A stretch of DNA of 64,000 nucleotides from Oleiharenicola sp. Its GTDB lineage: Bacteria > Verrucomicrobiota > Verrucomicrobiia > Opitutales > Opitutaceae. The position numbers were made by a program, and so were the translations under genes. Below, one piece after another: positions 42,655-51,374 of the stretch. The stretch lies in assembly GCA_025363455.1 (NCBI GenBank), contig JANYDW010000038.1:1-64000 (forward strand), given 5' to 3'. The notes below the pieces were generated by a model. It worked only from the letters and a program-made list of their open reading frames with translations, made no database searches and was not told the origin of the DNA. How positions within the stretch are numbered: the first letter of the stretch is position 1; the number at the start of each line of letters is the position of its first letter.

Positions 42655-43947
42655 CTACCTCACCCGCGGCCACGAAAACTTCTTTTCCTTCGCCGCCGGC
42701 GGGGGCGGCTCCTGCCCTGCCGCTTTCGCCGCCGCGGCGCGCGCCTTGTCTTTCTTGTTCGGACGCTTTCCCTTGATGCCGCCAGTCGGATCCGCTGGCA
42801 CCTCCAATTCCTCCGGCTCAAAGCCCTCAAGCTGTTCGCGCAGCAGGCTGAAGCCGTTGCGCTTCTCGATCAGACGGAAATGTGCATGCGTGCTGGCGCT
42901 GATGAAATTCACCGCGAGACCGCTCTCCCCCGCCCGCCCGGTCCGGCCGATGCGATGCGTGTAGTCCGTCGCGGAACGCGGCAGGTCGAAGTTTACGACG
43001 ACGGGCATCTGCGCGATGTCGATGCCCCGCGACGCCAGGTCGGTGGTGATCAGCACTTGCACCTGCGAGGCCTTGAAGGCCGCCAAGGCCTGCGTCCGTG
43101 CGCCCTGGCTGAGTTCACCGTGGAAAGCCGTGGCGCTGATGCCGGCTTTGCGCAGCTTCTCGGCGACGTGCTCCGTGGCGTATTTGGTGGCGACGAAGAC
43201 CAGGACGCGCGTCCATTTGTTCTCCTCGATCAAATGCCGCAGAAGTTGCGTGCGACGCGGCGGAGCAACCTCGATGGCCCGCTGGAGGATGTCGGGCGTC
43301 GTGGTGGTCGCGGCAGCGACCTCGATTCGCACCGGATCTCGCAGCAGCCCGGTTGCGAGAGCCTCCACCTCAGGCGGAAACGTGGCGGAGAACAGCAGGT
43401 TCTGCCTCCGCGCCGGCAGCAGCGCGAGGATGCGGTTGAGTTCGGCCGAAAAGCCGAGGTCGAACAACCGGTCGGCCTCGTCCAGCACGAGCGTCGAGAC
43501 GGCACCGAGCGAAACGGCATTGTGGTCGATCAAGTCGAGCAGGCGCCCGGGTGTGGCAACGATAACGTCCGCGCCGCCGCCGAGGGCCATCATCTGGGGA
43601 TTGATGGAGACACCGCCGTAGACGACGAGGATCTTGATCGGCTCCGGCAGCCAACGGCCGTAAAGGCGGAACGACTCGCCGATCTGGGCCGCCAGCTCGC
43701 GGGTGGGCGCGAGGACCAGGGCGCGGACAAAACGCCCCCGCTCCCGGCGTCCGGCGGCCAGGCGCTGCAAGATCGGAAGCGCAAAAGCCGCGGTCTTACC
43801 CGAGCCGGTCTGCGCCGAGGCCCAGACGTCGCCGCCACGCAACACGGCCGGGATGGCGTCCACCTGCACCGGCGTCGGCGTGGTGTAGTTCCGCTCCGCG
43901 ACGGCCCGCAGCAGGGGTTCGGATAGGCCGAGGGAGGAAAAGGTCAT
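42655..43947 (-). CDS. DEAD-box ATP-dependent RNA helicase (RhlE-like)
   Basis: A 430-residue helicase. In order: Q motif (FSSLGLSEPLL to PTPVQVDAIP), Walker A AQTGSGKTAAFALP, motif Ia PTRELAAQI, GGVSINPQ, motif II VLDEADRLFD, motif III SATFPPE, and in the second RecA lobe VLVFVATKYATEHVAEKL, ARGIDIAQMPVVVNFDLP and HRIGRTGRAGESG. A Lys/Ala/Pro-rich basic tail (PNKKDKARAAAAKAAGQE) likely adds RNA affinity. It acts in ribosome assembly or RNA turnover. The start ATG is 43945-43947. The upstream gap carries a family J hairpin and a family B repeat. Confidence 0.95.
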   Translation of the reverse strand: MTFSSLGLSEPLLRAVAERNYTTPTPVQVDAIPAVLRGGDVWASAQTGSGKTAAFALPILQRLAAGRRERGRFVRALVLAPTRELAAQIGESFRLYGRWLPEPIKILVVYGGVSINPQMMALGGGADVIVATPGRLLDLIDHNAVSLGAVSTLVLDEADRLFDLGFSAELNRILALLPARRQNLLFSATFPPEVEALATGLLRDPVRIEVAAATTTTPDILQRAIEVAPPRRTQLLRHLIEENKWTRVLVFVATKYATEHVAEKLRKAGISATAFHGELSQGARTQALAAFKASQVQVLITTDLASRGIDIAQMPVVVNFDLPRSATDYTHRIGRTGRAGESGLAVNFISASTHAHFRLIEKRNGFSLLREQLEGFEPEELEVPADPTGGIKGKRPNKKDKARAAAAKAAGQEPPPPAAKEKKFSWPRVR

Positions 43948-44001
43948 GGCAGATGGAGCGCGCTGACCTCAGCGGGCTTTTGGCAGGACGCATGCACCAA
44001 T

Positions 44002-44104
44002 CACACACCCCGCCCTGACGGGCACCCCTCTTGATAGAGGGGACCTTGGGCTTGATTCCCCTCTATGAAGAGGGGTGGCGCGAAGCGACGGGGTGTGTTG
44101 GTTC
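44002..44104. repeat. Dispersed double-hairpin repeat, family B copy 4
   Basis: CACACACCCCGCCCTGACGG at the left, CGAAGCGACGGGGTGTGTTG at the right, hairpins CCCCTCTTGATAGAGGGG and CCCCTCTATGAAGAGGGG inside. The best preserved copy in the window. It lies between the S4-protein gene and the helicase gene, both on the minus strand. Confidence 0.92.
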
Positions 44105-44120
44105 GCCATGGAAAACCCTC

Positions 44121-44378
44121 TCACCCCAGCTGAACAATGATCGTGTGCCCGTTGGCCTTCACCTGGTCGCCGACGGCGAGCTTCTTGCGCTTCTGCGTCT
44201 CGACGACGCCGTTAAGGAGGACGGCGCCCTCGCTGATCAGCTGCTTCGCCTCGCCGCCGCTCTCGGTCAGGCCACCGAACTTGATGAACTGACACAGCTC
44301 GATCGGCACTTCCCGCACGACGACCTTGCGCGGGCTGGACGAGTTGGTGGCTTGGACGGGCGAGCGAGGTTTCGGCAT
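44121..44378 (-). CDS. S4-domain RNA-binding protein (YbcJ-like)
   Basis: An 85-residue protein from ATG 44376-44378. The S4 alpha-L motif is seen in PIELCQFIKFGGLTESGGEA and KQLISEGAVLLNGVVETQKR, then KKLAVGDQVKANGHTIIV. Small stand-alone S4 proteins of the YbcJ/YaaA type bind structured RNA, often in ribosome assembly. It precedes the DEAD-box helicase on the same strand with a family B repeat between them, so co-transcription is possible. Confidence 0.9.
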   Translation of the reverse strand: MPKPRSPVQATNSSSPRKVVVREVPIELCQFIKFGGLTESGGEAKQLISEGAVLLNGVVETQKRKKLAVGDQVKANGHTIIVQLG

Positions 44379-44390
44379 GGACGTGATATG

Positions 44391-44517
44391 AACCACAAAG
44401 TCACGAAGGCACAAAGGATTTTTGCCCGCTAATCACGCGAATAATGCGAATGAGCGGAGTGTTTTTCGTGGCCAACCTGCCCGGATCTCTGTGTCTCCGC
44501 GCCTTTGCTTGCCGTGC
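44391..44517. repeat. Composite repeat: family A copy 4 around a family E word
   Basis: AACCACAAAGTCACGAAGGC starts the family A part, and GTGTCTCCGCGCCTTTGCTT ends it. Between them lies TTGCCCGCTAATCACGCGAA (44422-44441), the family E word also found at 63132. The gap 44379-44550 holds nothing else recognisable. Confidence 0.7.
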
Positions 44518-44550
44518 CCTCCATTAGCGATCATTAGCGCCAATTAGCGG

Positions 44551-45408
44551 TTACTGCTTTGGTTTCTTCTCCGGTTCCACCAACCGGATGCCATCGGGCT
44601 CAATATAAATCCGTTGCTCCTTGAAGAGTGCGCCGATCGCCTGCTTGAAGGCCTTCTTGCTCATGCCAAAAACCTCGCGGATCTCCTCCGGCAGGCTGTT
44701 GTCGTGGTAGGGCAGGCGTCCGCCCTTGGCCTCCAGCATCGCGACGATCTGGTCCATCAGCGGGCCGATGCGACGGTAACCCGCCTGGCCGAGTGCGAGG
44801 TCGAGTTTGCCGTCCGGCCGGATGGTGCGGATGTAGCCCTCGACCAGCTGGCCGACCTTGAGCGTGCCCGTCACATCGGTGTGGTAGATCAGGCCACGGT
44901 GGGCATTGTTGACGACAAGATTGTAGCCCAGCGGGCTCTTGCTCGCCACCAGCAACCTGACCGATTCACCCTCGTGATAGGGCGGCGGCGTCTGATCCAG
45001 TCGACGGTTGAAGCGCGCACTGGCGATGAGCCGGTTGGTACGCTCATCCAGCACCACCATCACGACCACATGGTCGCCGGGATTGAGCGGGCCGTCCATC
45101 TCCCGCATCGGAAGAAGCAAATCCTTCTCCAGTCCCCAATCGAGAAACACGCCGACCCGCGGGTTGATCGCCGCGACCCGTAGGTATGCCAGCTCGCCCA
45201 CGGTTGCCAACGGCTGCTGGGTCGTGGCGACGAGGCGGTCCTCCGAGTCGCGATAGACAAACACGTCGACCTTGCCCCCCACGGTCGCTCCGGTCGGAAT
45301 ATATTTCCCCGGCAGCAGGATTTCCCCCTGGGCCCCGCCATCGAGATAGAGCCCCGGTTGCGCGGAGCGGACGACGGTGAGCAGATTGCGTTTGCCGATT
45401 TGGGCCAT
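44551..45408 (-). CDS. cvfB: CvfB-type RNA-binding protein with S1-like domains
   Basis: A 285-residue protein from ATG 45406-45408. Three S1-like OB domains (LLLPMREMDGPLNPGDHVVV; GYNLVVNNAHRGLIYHTDV; EGYIRTIRPDGKLDLAL) are followed by a winged helix (MSKKAFKQAIGALFKEQRI), the standard CvfB/YitL layout. Homologues affect virulence gene expression and RNA metabolism, but the exact role is not settled. It lies upstream of the S4 gene on the same strand, 172 bp away. Confidence 0.92.
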   Translation of the reverse strand: MAQIGKRNLLTVVRSAQPGLYLDGGAQGEILLPGKYIPTGATVGGKVDVFVYRDSEDRLVATTQQPLATVGELAYLRVAAINPRVGVFLDWGLEKDLLLPMREMDGPLNPGDHVVVMVVLDERTNRLIASARFNRRLDQTPPPYHEGESVRLLVASKSPLGYNLVVNNAHRGLIYHTDVTGTLKVGQLVEGYIRTIRPDGKLDLALGQAGYRRIGPLMDQIVAMLEAKGGRLPYHDNSLPEEIREVFGMSKKAFKQAIGALFKEQRIYIEPDGIRLVEPEKKPKQ

Positions 45409-45761
45409 GGCGCAACTTGACCGGTCGCCCGGGCCTTGGGGAGGCAATTCGGCAACAACACGTCCAAGAGTCTCGCCATTGCCTACTGGTCCTGTCGGTT
45501 ACGAGGTCGGATTCATGTCTCGTGAAGGAGGCGTCGTAAGCGAGTAGCCAACAGCCCCGACCTTCGTTCCCGTCGCCTCCTGCGCGAGGCATCTGCTTGC
45601 GAATCTTTGTGCCCTCGTGCCATTGCTTGCCGTGCCGTAGCCCCGCGACCGCGGGACGAAGGCAGGTGGTTCACCTAAATCAGTATGTAGGCGCATTTGT
45701 ATAGTCGAAAATCCCGCCCAAGTCGTCAGTCCTGCTTGGTCGACAATCCTCCCACCCACCA
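45409..45761. other. 353-bp divergent gap without a gene
   Basis: Separates cvfB and the S1/P1 nuclease gene. It contains a GGAGGCG/CGCCTCC hairpin (about 45525-45590) and a decayed family A word (CTTTGTGCCCTCGTGCCATT followed by GCTTGCCGTGCC, about 45604-45635) that recurs near 44505. No reading frame with typical codon use was found. Confidence 0.5.
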
Positions 45762-46721
45762 ATGAAAAAATCCCTCGGTGCACTCACGTGGTGTTTCGCC
45801 CTGCCCGCCCTCGCCTTCGCCTGGTCCAACCCGGGCCACATGGCAGTGGCTGCCGTCGCCTATGATGAACTTACCCCCACTGAGCGAACGAAGATTCTGG
45901 GCGTCCTCCGGCAGCACCAGGATCTGAGCCAGATCAACAGCGGATTCCGAACTTCCCCGGACGACCGCTCCTTCTTCATGGCCGCGGCAACGTGGCCCGA
46001 CCTCATTCGCAATGACGCACATTACACCGAATCCACCGACGATCCCTACGACACCCAGAAGCCGGCGGTGGCCAAGATCGACTATCACGACAAACTCAAG
46101 CATCGCGGCTGGCATTTTCACAACACCTACTTCTGGGCGGACACACCACCGGCGGGAAATCTTCCCACCACTGCGCCGGTCAACGCCGTTGGCGTAGTCA
46201 AGGTTCTGGTAGGCCAGATCGGCTCAAACGAAGACGCGAAGGAAAAAGCCTACGACCTCATGTGGCTGTTCCACCTGGTCGGAGACCTGCACCAGCCGTT
46301 GCACGCTGTGTCAGCCGTCAGCCGGCAGCACCCCGATGGCGACCACGGCGGAAATTCCGTGCCGCTCCGGGGCGTTGATGGGATCGATGAACTCCACGCC
46401 TTCTGGGACAGATTACCCGGAACCACCGCCGGCCACCACGACCTCCAGGCAGACGTTGCCACTGCCAGCAGCTTCGTGGCTTCGCTGGGCGGGGTCTCCC
46501 TCGGTTCCACTCCCAACAACACTAATCCCGCGACCTGGGCCGACGAATCGTTCGCCCTGGCCAAGAAACACGGCTACCACTTCAAACTGGTTAAAAAGCC
46601 CGACGGCACCAAGGCGGAGCTGAGCAGCAGCTACCGGAAAGCCGCCCTGAAGGACGCAAAACGCCGGGTGAAACTAGCCGGCCACCGTCTGGCCTTGATC
46701 CTCCGGGATGCGTTCAAGTGA
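45762..46721 (+). CDS. Exported S1/P1-type zinc nuclease
   Basis: A 319-residue secreted nuclease with a signal peptide ending ALAFA. The mature protein would start with Trp21, and in P1 nuclease the N-terminal Trp amino group is a zinc ligand. The other ligands are visible: WSNPGH, TWPDLIR, WHFHNTYF, LFHLVGDLHQPLHA, GDHGGN and LHAFWDRLP. Members degrade single-stranded DNA and RNA at the cell surface, for nutrient gain. The gene stands alone. Confidence 0.93.
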   Translation: MKKSLGALTWCFALPALAFAWSNPGHMAVAAVAYDELTPTERTKILGVLRQHQDLSQINSGFRTSPDDRSFFMAAATWPDLIRNDAHYTESTDDPYDTQKPAVAKIDYHDKLKHRGWHFHNTYFWADTPPAGNLPTTAPVNAVGVVKVLVGQIGSNEDAKEKAYDLMWLFHLVGDLHQPLHAVSAVSRQHPDGDHGGNSVPLRGVDGIDELHAFWDRLPGTTAGHHDLQADVATASSFVASLGGVSLGSTPNNTNPATWADESFALAKKHGYHFKLVKKPDGTKAELSSSYRKAALKDAKRRVKLAGHRLALILRDAFK

Positions 46722-46794
46722 CAACGGCGGGGTACTCTCATACCTCCTCATACGCGTCCTGACCCCGTAGAAGGCGTGGCCCCGTAGTAGGCGC

Positions 46795-47061
46795 TCAATT
46801 GCCGCCGCTGGCGGCGAAACCCTGCGTTTTCAAAGGGGCCAGGACCACCAAGGAAGATTGGGACGACGAGGGCACGATCACAGCGAGAACTTTTCCCCGG
46901 GCTTCGTGCTGCACGACAACCGCCCAGGCGTAGTCATCGTAAGCAGCGATTGGTGCCAAGCCCCCGGGCGGCGGCGGCGGCGGTGAGGTGACCCCCATCG
47001 GGCGGGTGACGGTAGTGCAGCCAGCGAACAGAACGATGACGGCAAAAAAGCCCGTCCGCAT
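46795..47061 (-). CDS. Putative small lipoprotein
   Basis: An 88-residue protein. Starting at ATG 47059-47061 the N-terminus is MRTGFFAVIVLFAGCTT, a short signal with lipobox LFAGC. A second ATG 16 codons upstream (47107-47109) is possible. The mature part has a PPPPPPGG run, then AYDDYAWAVVVQHEARGKVL and VIVPSSSQSSLVVLAPL. Family unknown. It is divergent from the hybrid kinase gene. Confidence 0.6.
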   Translation of the reverse strand: MRTGFFAVIVLFAGCTTVTRPMGVTSPPPPPPGGLAPIAAYDDYAWAVVVQHEARGKVLAVIVPSSSQSSLVVLAPLKTQGFAASGGN

Positions 47062-47370
47062 GAGGACGGTAGTGAAGTAGGGGGAGTTAGCTATTTCCAA
47101 GGTGGTCATGATTGGTTCGCCGAAAGGTTCAATATCGGCGGAAGGTCCCCGGACTTGATGGCGCGGCGCGCACAGACGGTCAGGAAATTCCTGCCCCCGC
47201 ATTACACCCAACAGCCGGCTCGTGAAGCGCTGACTTCCCGCGTCACTTGCGCGCCATCCTCCCCCGTGATCGTGGGGTTTGGGGCCGGAATCCCGCTATC
47301 GCCTCGGGAGAATTTTTCTGATTTGGCATGGGCCCCAACTGGACTTGCGCCGATTAGCTTAGACTGCCTC

Positions 47371-50127
47371 ATGAAATTACAAACCAAGCTAACCCTGAGC
47401 TTTACCCTCGTGGCCATCATCACCTTGGTCGTGGCGGCGATCGGTTATTGGCAGGTGGAAAAATTGGCCACGGCACTCTATGAAGTCGGTGCCGTGCGTT
47501 TGCCCAGCATTCAGGGTCTCGATACCATCAACGAGGGCATGACGGCCATCCGCGCGGCGGAGCGCCTCGTACTGGTGCCGGGCGTGGACCAGGCCACCCT
47601 GGCTGAACTCGCGGAGCAGGAAAGGCGCGCCTGGGTTCGCGTGGACCGGGGCTGGAAACTCTACGAACCGCTCCCGCAGACCCCCGAGGAGAGCGTCAAA
47701 TGGCGCGCCTTTGTCCCGGCCTGGCGAACCTGGCAGACCGAGCATCAGGCGGTGATGGATATCGCCTTCACGAACTGGCTGCACCCCAATGCCGCGACGC
47801 TCACCCGCGCCCAGGCGCAGAGCCGGATCGCCGAGCGCCACGCCCGGGAGGCCGCCGGCCTGCTGGCCGAGGTCACCGCCATCAACGACGCGGTGGCGGC
47901 GCGGGCCAAAAAGGACTCGGTCGCCAGCCAGGAGGACATGAAGACAGTACAGTACCTGATGCTTGGCACGGCCGTCGCCGGATTCGTCGCCGCCATCGGG
48001 GTGGGCATATATATTGGGCGGCGGATTAGCCGGCCGGTGGAGAAAATGTCCGCGGCTTTTGCCGCTATCGAGCGCGGCGACCTGGACGTGCACATCCCGC
48101 CGCATTCTGGTGATGAAATCGGGCAGGCCACCCAGGCCATGAACAGCATGGTCGAGGCGTTGCGCAATGCCCAGGCGACGGTCCGGGTCGTCAGCGACAA
48201 CCTGCCGAACTGCCTGCTTTACCAGCTGGTCCGCGAACCCGACGGCCGACGGCGCTTTCTCTATATGAGCGCCGGGGTCGCACAGCTGCACGGCCTCACG
48301 GTGGAGGCCGTGTTGCGGGACCCGGACCTCCTCTACAGCCGGGTGGTGGCCGGGGACCGGGAGGCGCTCGAGGCCGCAGAGTTGACCTCGATGACCACCC
48401 TGTCCGTCTTCAATATCGTGGTGCGTATGCAGCTGCCCACGGGCGAACTGCGCTGGCGGCAACTTTGCTCGCAGCCGCAGCGGTTATTGGACGGGCGGGT
48501 TCAATGGCACGGCATTGAACTGGACATCACCGAACAGCGGTTGGCGGAGGAGTCGCTCAAGGCCACGACCGAGCGCTTGAAGCTGTCACTGCAGGCCTCC
48601 CGCCTTGGCGTCTGGCACCGCGATCTGCTGACTGGCGCCTCGGAATGGGACGACCGTGTAGCGGAAATACTGGCGCAGGAAATCCCGGGCCGCCATCGGT
48701 CCGTGGACGAGGTTTTGGCCTCGGTTATTCCGGAAGACCGTCCGACGCTGGTGGCCGCACGCGAGCAGCTCTTGCGCGGGGGTGGCTACGATATCAAGCT
48801 ACGCTTCCGGCGACCCAACGGGGAACTGCGGCACATCAGTATTCAAGCCGTGCTCCAGCGTGATGCCGCCGGCCAGCCGCAGTCCACCATTGGCGTCATG
48901 GCAGACATCACCGATCTCGTGCACACCGTAGAGGAGTCCGGTCGCCTGCGGGAAAAACTGCGGCAGGCGCAGAAGATGGAGACCCTCGGCACGCTGGCGG
49001 CCGGCATTGCGCACGACTTCAACAATCTGCTGACCGGGATCAATGGTTTTGTGGACCTGGGCGTCTCCACGCTCCCGCCCGACCATGAGGCGGTCTCGAT
49101 GCTCCGGCAGGCGCGCCAAGGCGCCACCAGCGCCCGGGACCTGGTCCGTCGCATCCTGGATTTTTCCCGCCGGATGCCCGACACCGAACGTGCCGTCGTG
49201 CGGCTGGCGAACTTCGTGCGCGACAGCGCCCCGCTCATCACCGCGGGCCTGCCCGACCAAGTATCGCTTTCCTTTGCGCTGGAAGAGAACACCCCCACCG
49301 TACGGGCAGACGGAGGCCAGGTTCAGCAGGTGCTCATGAATCTCTGCGTCAACGGCGCGCATGCCATCGGGGAACGCGGCGGAACGATCAAGATCGGCCT
49401 GCGGGCCGAGGAGCTCGCCGACGAAGGCGTCGCCGACGCCACCGCCCGTCAGATCAAAGTCGGGCGCTATGCCTGCCTGTCGGTGACCGACACCGGCTGT
49501 GGCATGAGCCCGGAGGTTGCCGCCCGGATCTTCGAGCCGTTCTTCACGACCAAGCAAGCCGGGGTGGGCACCGGGCTCGGCCTGTCGGTGGTGCAGGACA
49601 TTGTGGCGGAACACGGCGGATACATCCGGGTGCGAAGCGAACCCGGCCGCGGCACCCGTTTCGAGGTGCTGCTTCCGGCGGTCGAGGGCGAAGCGACGCC
49701 GACCCTGGTCCCGGAAGCCGGGAGCACGGCTCGAGGCCAAGGGGAACGCGTGCTCGTGATCGATGATGAGCCCTCGATCGCAGCCGTGACCAAGCGCGTC
49801 CTGACCGACGCCGGCTACGTGCCGGAGGTGTTCGGTTCCGCCCTGGAGGCTTGGACGCAATTTGCCGCGCAGCCCGACCGTTACGCCCTGCTGCTCGTAG
49901 ACCACCAGATGCCCGGCCTCACGGGGACCGAGTTTGCGGGCCGGGCGCGGCAGCTGTCGGCCGCGCTACCGATCGTGGTCATGACCGGGCGCATCGACGG
50001 CGGGGAATCGGGGGAGCTGAAGCGACTCGGCCGGATCGATATGCTGGCGAAGCCCTTCGGAATCGCGGATCTGGTGGCGCGAGTCACGGCCTCCCTGCAC
50101 CCGCCGGCGCCGACGCTACCCGGCTAG
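47371..50127 (+). CDS. Hybrid sensor histidine kinase with PAS domains and C-terminal receiver
   Basis: A 918-residue membrane kinase. TM1 about 8-28, an extracytoplasmic four-helix-type sensor to 190, TM2 about 197-216 (LGTAVAGFVAAIGVGIYI), HAMP to 270, two PAS folds (about 275-390 and 400-515; the second includes GVWHRDLLTGASEWDDRV), HisKA with phospho-acceptor His548 in AAGIAHDFNNLL, HATPase with DTGCGMSPEV and GTGLGLSVVQDI, and a receiver domain with Asp844 in LLLVDHQMPG. The start ATG 47371 gives a normal signal-anchor; the earlier in-frame ATG at 47155 adds 72 unlikely residues. The 309-bp gap before it shows no clear promoter. It converges with the NarL-type gene, overlapping by 4 bp. 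Confidence 0.94.
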   Translation: MKLQTKLTLSFTLVAIITLVVAAIGYWQVEKLATALYEVGAVRLPSIQGLDTINEGMTAIRAAERLVLVPGVDQATLAELAEQERRAWVRVDRGWKLYEPLPQTPEESVKWRAFVPAWRTWQTEHQAVMDIAFTNWLHPNAATLTRAQAQSRIAERHAREAAGLLAEVTAINDAVAARAKKDSVASQEDMKTVQYLMLGTAVAGFVAAIGVGIYIGRRISRPVEKMSAAFAAIERGDLDVHIPPHSGDEIGQATQAMNSMVEALRNAQATVRVVSDNLPNCLLYQLVREPDGRRRFLYMSAGVAQLHGLTVEAVLRDPDLLYSRVVAGDREALEAAELTSMTTLSVFNIVVRMQLPTGELRWRQLCSQPQRLLDGRVQWHGIELDITEQRLAEESLKATTERLKLSLQASRLGVWHRDLLTGASEWDDRVAEILAQEIPGRHRSVDEVLASVIPEDRPTLVAAREQLLRGGGYDIKLRFRRPNGELRHISIQAVLQRDAAGQPQSTIGVMADITDLVHTVEESGRLREKLRQAQKMETLGTLAAGIAHDFNNLLTGINGFVDLGVSTLPPDHEAVSMLRQARQGATSARDLVRRILDFSRRMPDTERAVVRLANFVRDSAPLITAGLPDQVSLSFALEENTPTVRADGGQVQQVLMNLCVNGAHAIGERGGTIKIGLRAEELADEGVADATARQIKVGRYACLSVTDTGCGMSPEVAARIFEPFFTTKQAGVGTGLGLSVVQDIVAEHGGYIRVRSEPGRGTRFEVLLPAVEGEATPTLVPEAGSTARGQGERVLVIDDEPSIAAVTKRVLTDAGYVPEVFGSALEAWTQFAAQPDRYALLLVDHQMPGLTGTEFAGRARQLSAALPIVVMTGRIDGGESGELKRLGRIDMLAKPFGIADLVARVTASLHPPAPTLPG

Positions 50128-50765
50128 GGATCGATCAGGCCCTCGTTGATCGCGATGTGGACCAAGTCGACCACCCCGTTGACCTTGAGCTTGGCAAAAA
50201 GACTGAGGCGGTGCGTCTCCACGGTCTTCGGGCTCACTTGCAGGCGGAACGCAACTTCCTTCGTGCCGTGGCCCTCGGCCAGCAACTGCAGGACCTCCCG
50301 TTCTCGGGCGCTCAGCAATTCGGCGAGCAGGGGCACCTCGCCGCGCTCCATCAGGCCGCGGAGCTGGGGACTGAGCCAGGTCTGGCCGGCCCGCGCCGCG
50401 CTGATCGCAGTCAACACCTGCTCGAAGGCATGGTCCTTCAGCACGTAGGCGTTAACACCGGCGTTGAGCGCCTGGGCCACCGAGCGGCGTTCGCTGCGCA
50501 TGGAAAGTACGACTATGATCCCGGCATACCCACCCGCCCGCAACTGGGCCGCCGCCTCCAACCCGTTGAGCTCGGGCATGGCGATGTCCGTGAGCACCAC
50601 GGCGGGTTGCAACGCCCGCACCCCATCCACCAGGGCCCGGCCGTCGGCGGCCTCGCCGACCACGCGCAGTCCCGGCTGGCGCGCGATCAGCAGGCACAGG
50701 CCGTCGCGGACGATCTTGTGATCATCGGCGACGAACAAGGTCAGGCTGGCTCCGTCGTTCGACAT
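50124..50765 (-). CDS. NarL/FixJ-family response regulator
   Basis: A 213-residue regulator from ATG 50763-50765. Receiver domain with the acidic pocket DD (14-15), phospho-acceptor Asp60 in VLTDIAMPELNG, then Lys in VLKDHAFEQVL. The C-terminal LuxR-type HTH is LSAREREVLQLLAEGHGTKE, VAFRLQVSPKTVETHR. It binds DNA when phosphorylated. It converges with the hybrid kinase gene and is followed upstream by the stand-alone receiver gene, so the three probably form one signalling set. Confidence 0.94.
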   Translation of the reverse strand: MSNDGASLTLFVADDHKIVRDGLCLLIARQPGLRVVGEAADGRALVDGVRALQPAVVLTDIAMPELNGLEAAAQLRAGGYAGIIVVLSMRSERRSVAQALNAGVNAYVLKDHAFEQVLTAISAARAGQTWLSPQLRGLMERGEVPLLAELLSAREREVLQLLAEGHGTKEVAFRLQVSPKTVETHRLSLFAKLKVNGVVDLVHIAINEGLIDP

Positions 50766-50808
50766 GGGTCGAGCTTGCAAGGCGTCCGTGGCTTCCGCCA
50801 GCCGCAAA

Positions 50809-51198
50809 CTAGCCGGCCGTTTCGGCGGCGTCGCCGGGGCAAAGGCTGGTGACTTGCGCGAGGAGATCCTCGATCGAGAACGGCTTGGGCAGGACGACGT
50901 CGGCGCCCAAGAGCTTGGCCGCCCGCAGGAGGTTGGGCTGATACGCGTCGGCGCCGCCGGAGATTGCGAGGATGGGGGCGCGATGAGTGTGGCGACGCAT
51001 TTCCCGGATCGATTCGAGGCCTTCTTTCTCGGGCATAAACAGGTCGCAAATCACGCAGTCAGGGCGCAGTGAGGCGTAGAGCTGGAGGCCTTCGTTGCCG
51101 TTGGCGGCCTCAGTAACGGCATAGCCCGCCCGTCCCAGCGCGTGGCGGACGAAGGTTCGCACGTAGGGATCGTCGTCGATTAGCAGAATTTTTTTCAT
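50809..51198 (-). CDS. Stand-alone receiver domain (CheY-like)
   Basis: A 129-residue single receiver domain with no output domain. DDD at 8-10, phospho-acceptor Asp52 in CVICDLFMPEKEG, Ser/Thr in ILAISGGADAY and Lys in VVLPKPFSIEDLL. It lies 43 bp upstream of the NarL-type gene on the same strand. Close to an MCP and a CheW it could be a chemotaxis CheY or a shuttle between the hybrid kinase and the regulator. Confidence 0.92.
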   Translation of the reverse strand: MKKILLIDDDPYVRTFVRHALGRAGYAVTEAANGNEGLQLYASLRPDCVICDLFMPEKEGLESIREMRRHTHRAPILAISGGADAYQPNLLRAAKLLGADVVLPKPFSIEDLLAQVTSLCPGDAAETAG

Positions 51199-51374
51199 TG
51201 GCCCGTTTTTTTTGGCGCGGTTGATGGTGTGCGCCGGTCCGAGATTTGGACGCGGCGAGGCAAAAGGGGAGCCTGCAGAAGTAAGGATTTTCCTGACCTG
51301 GATGCGGCCATTCGGGATTCAGGCGGCGGGGTACGCTCCGATGTTAATGCTCTTAACAATTATCCAACATACTC

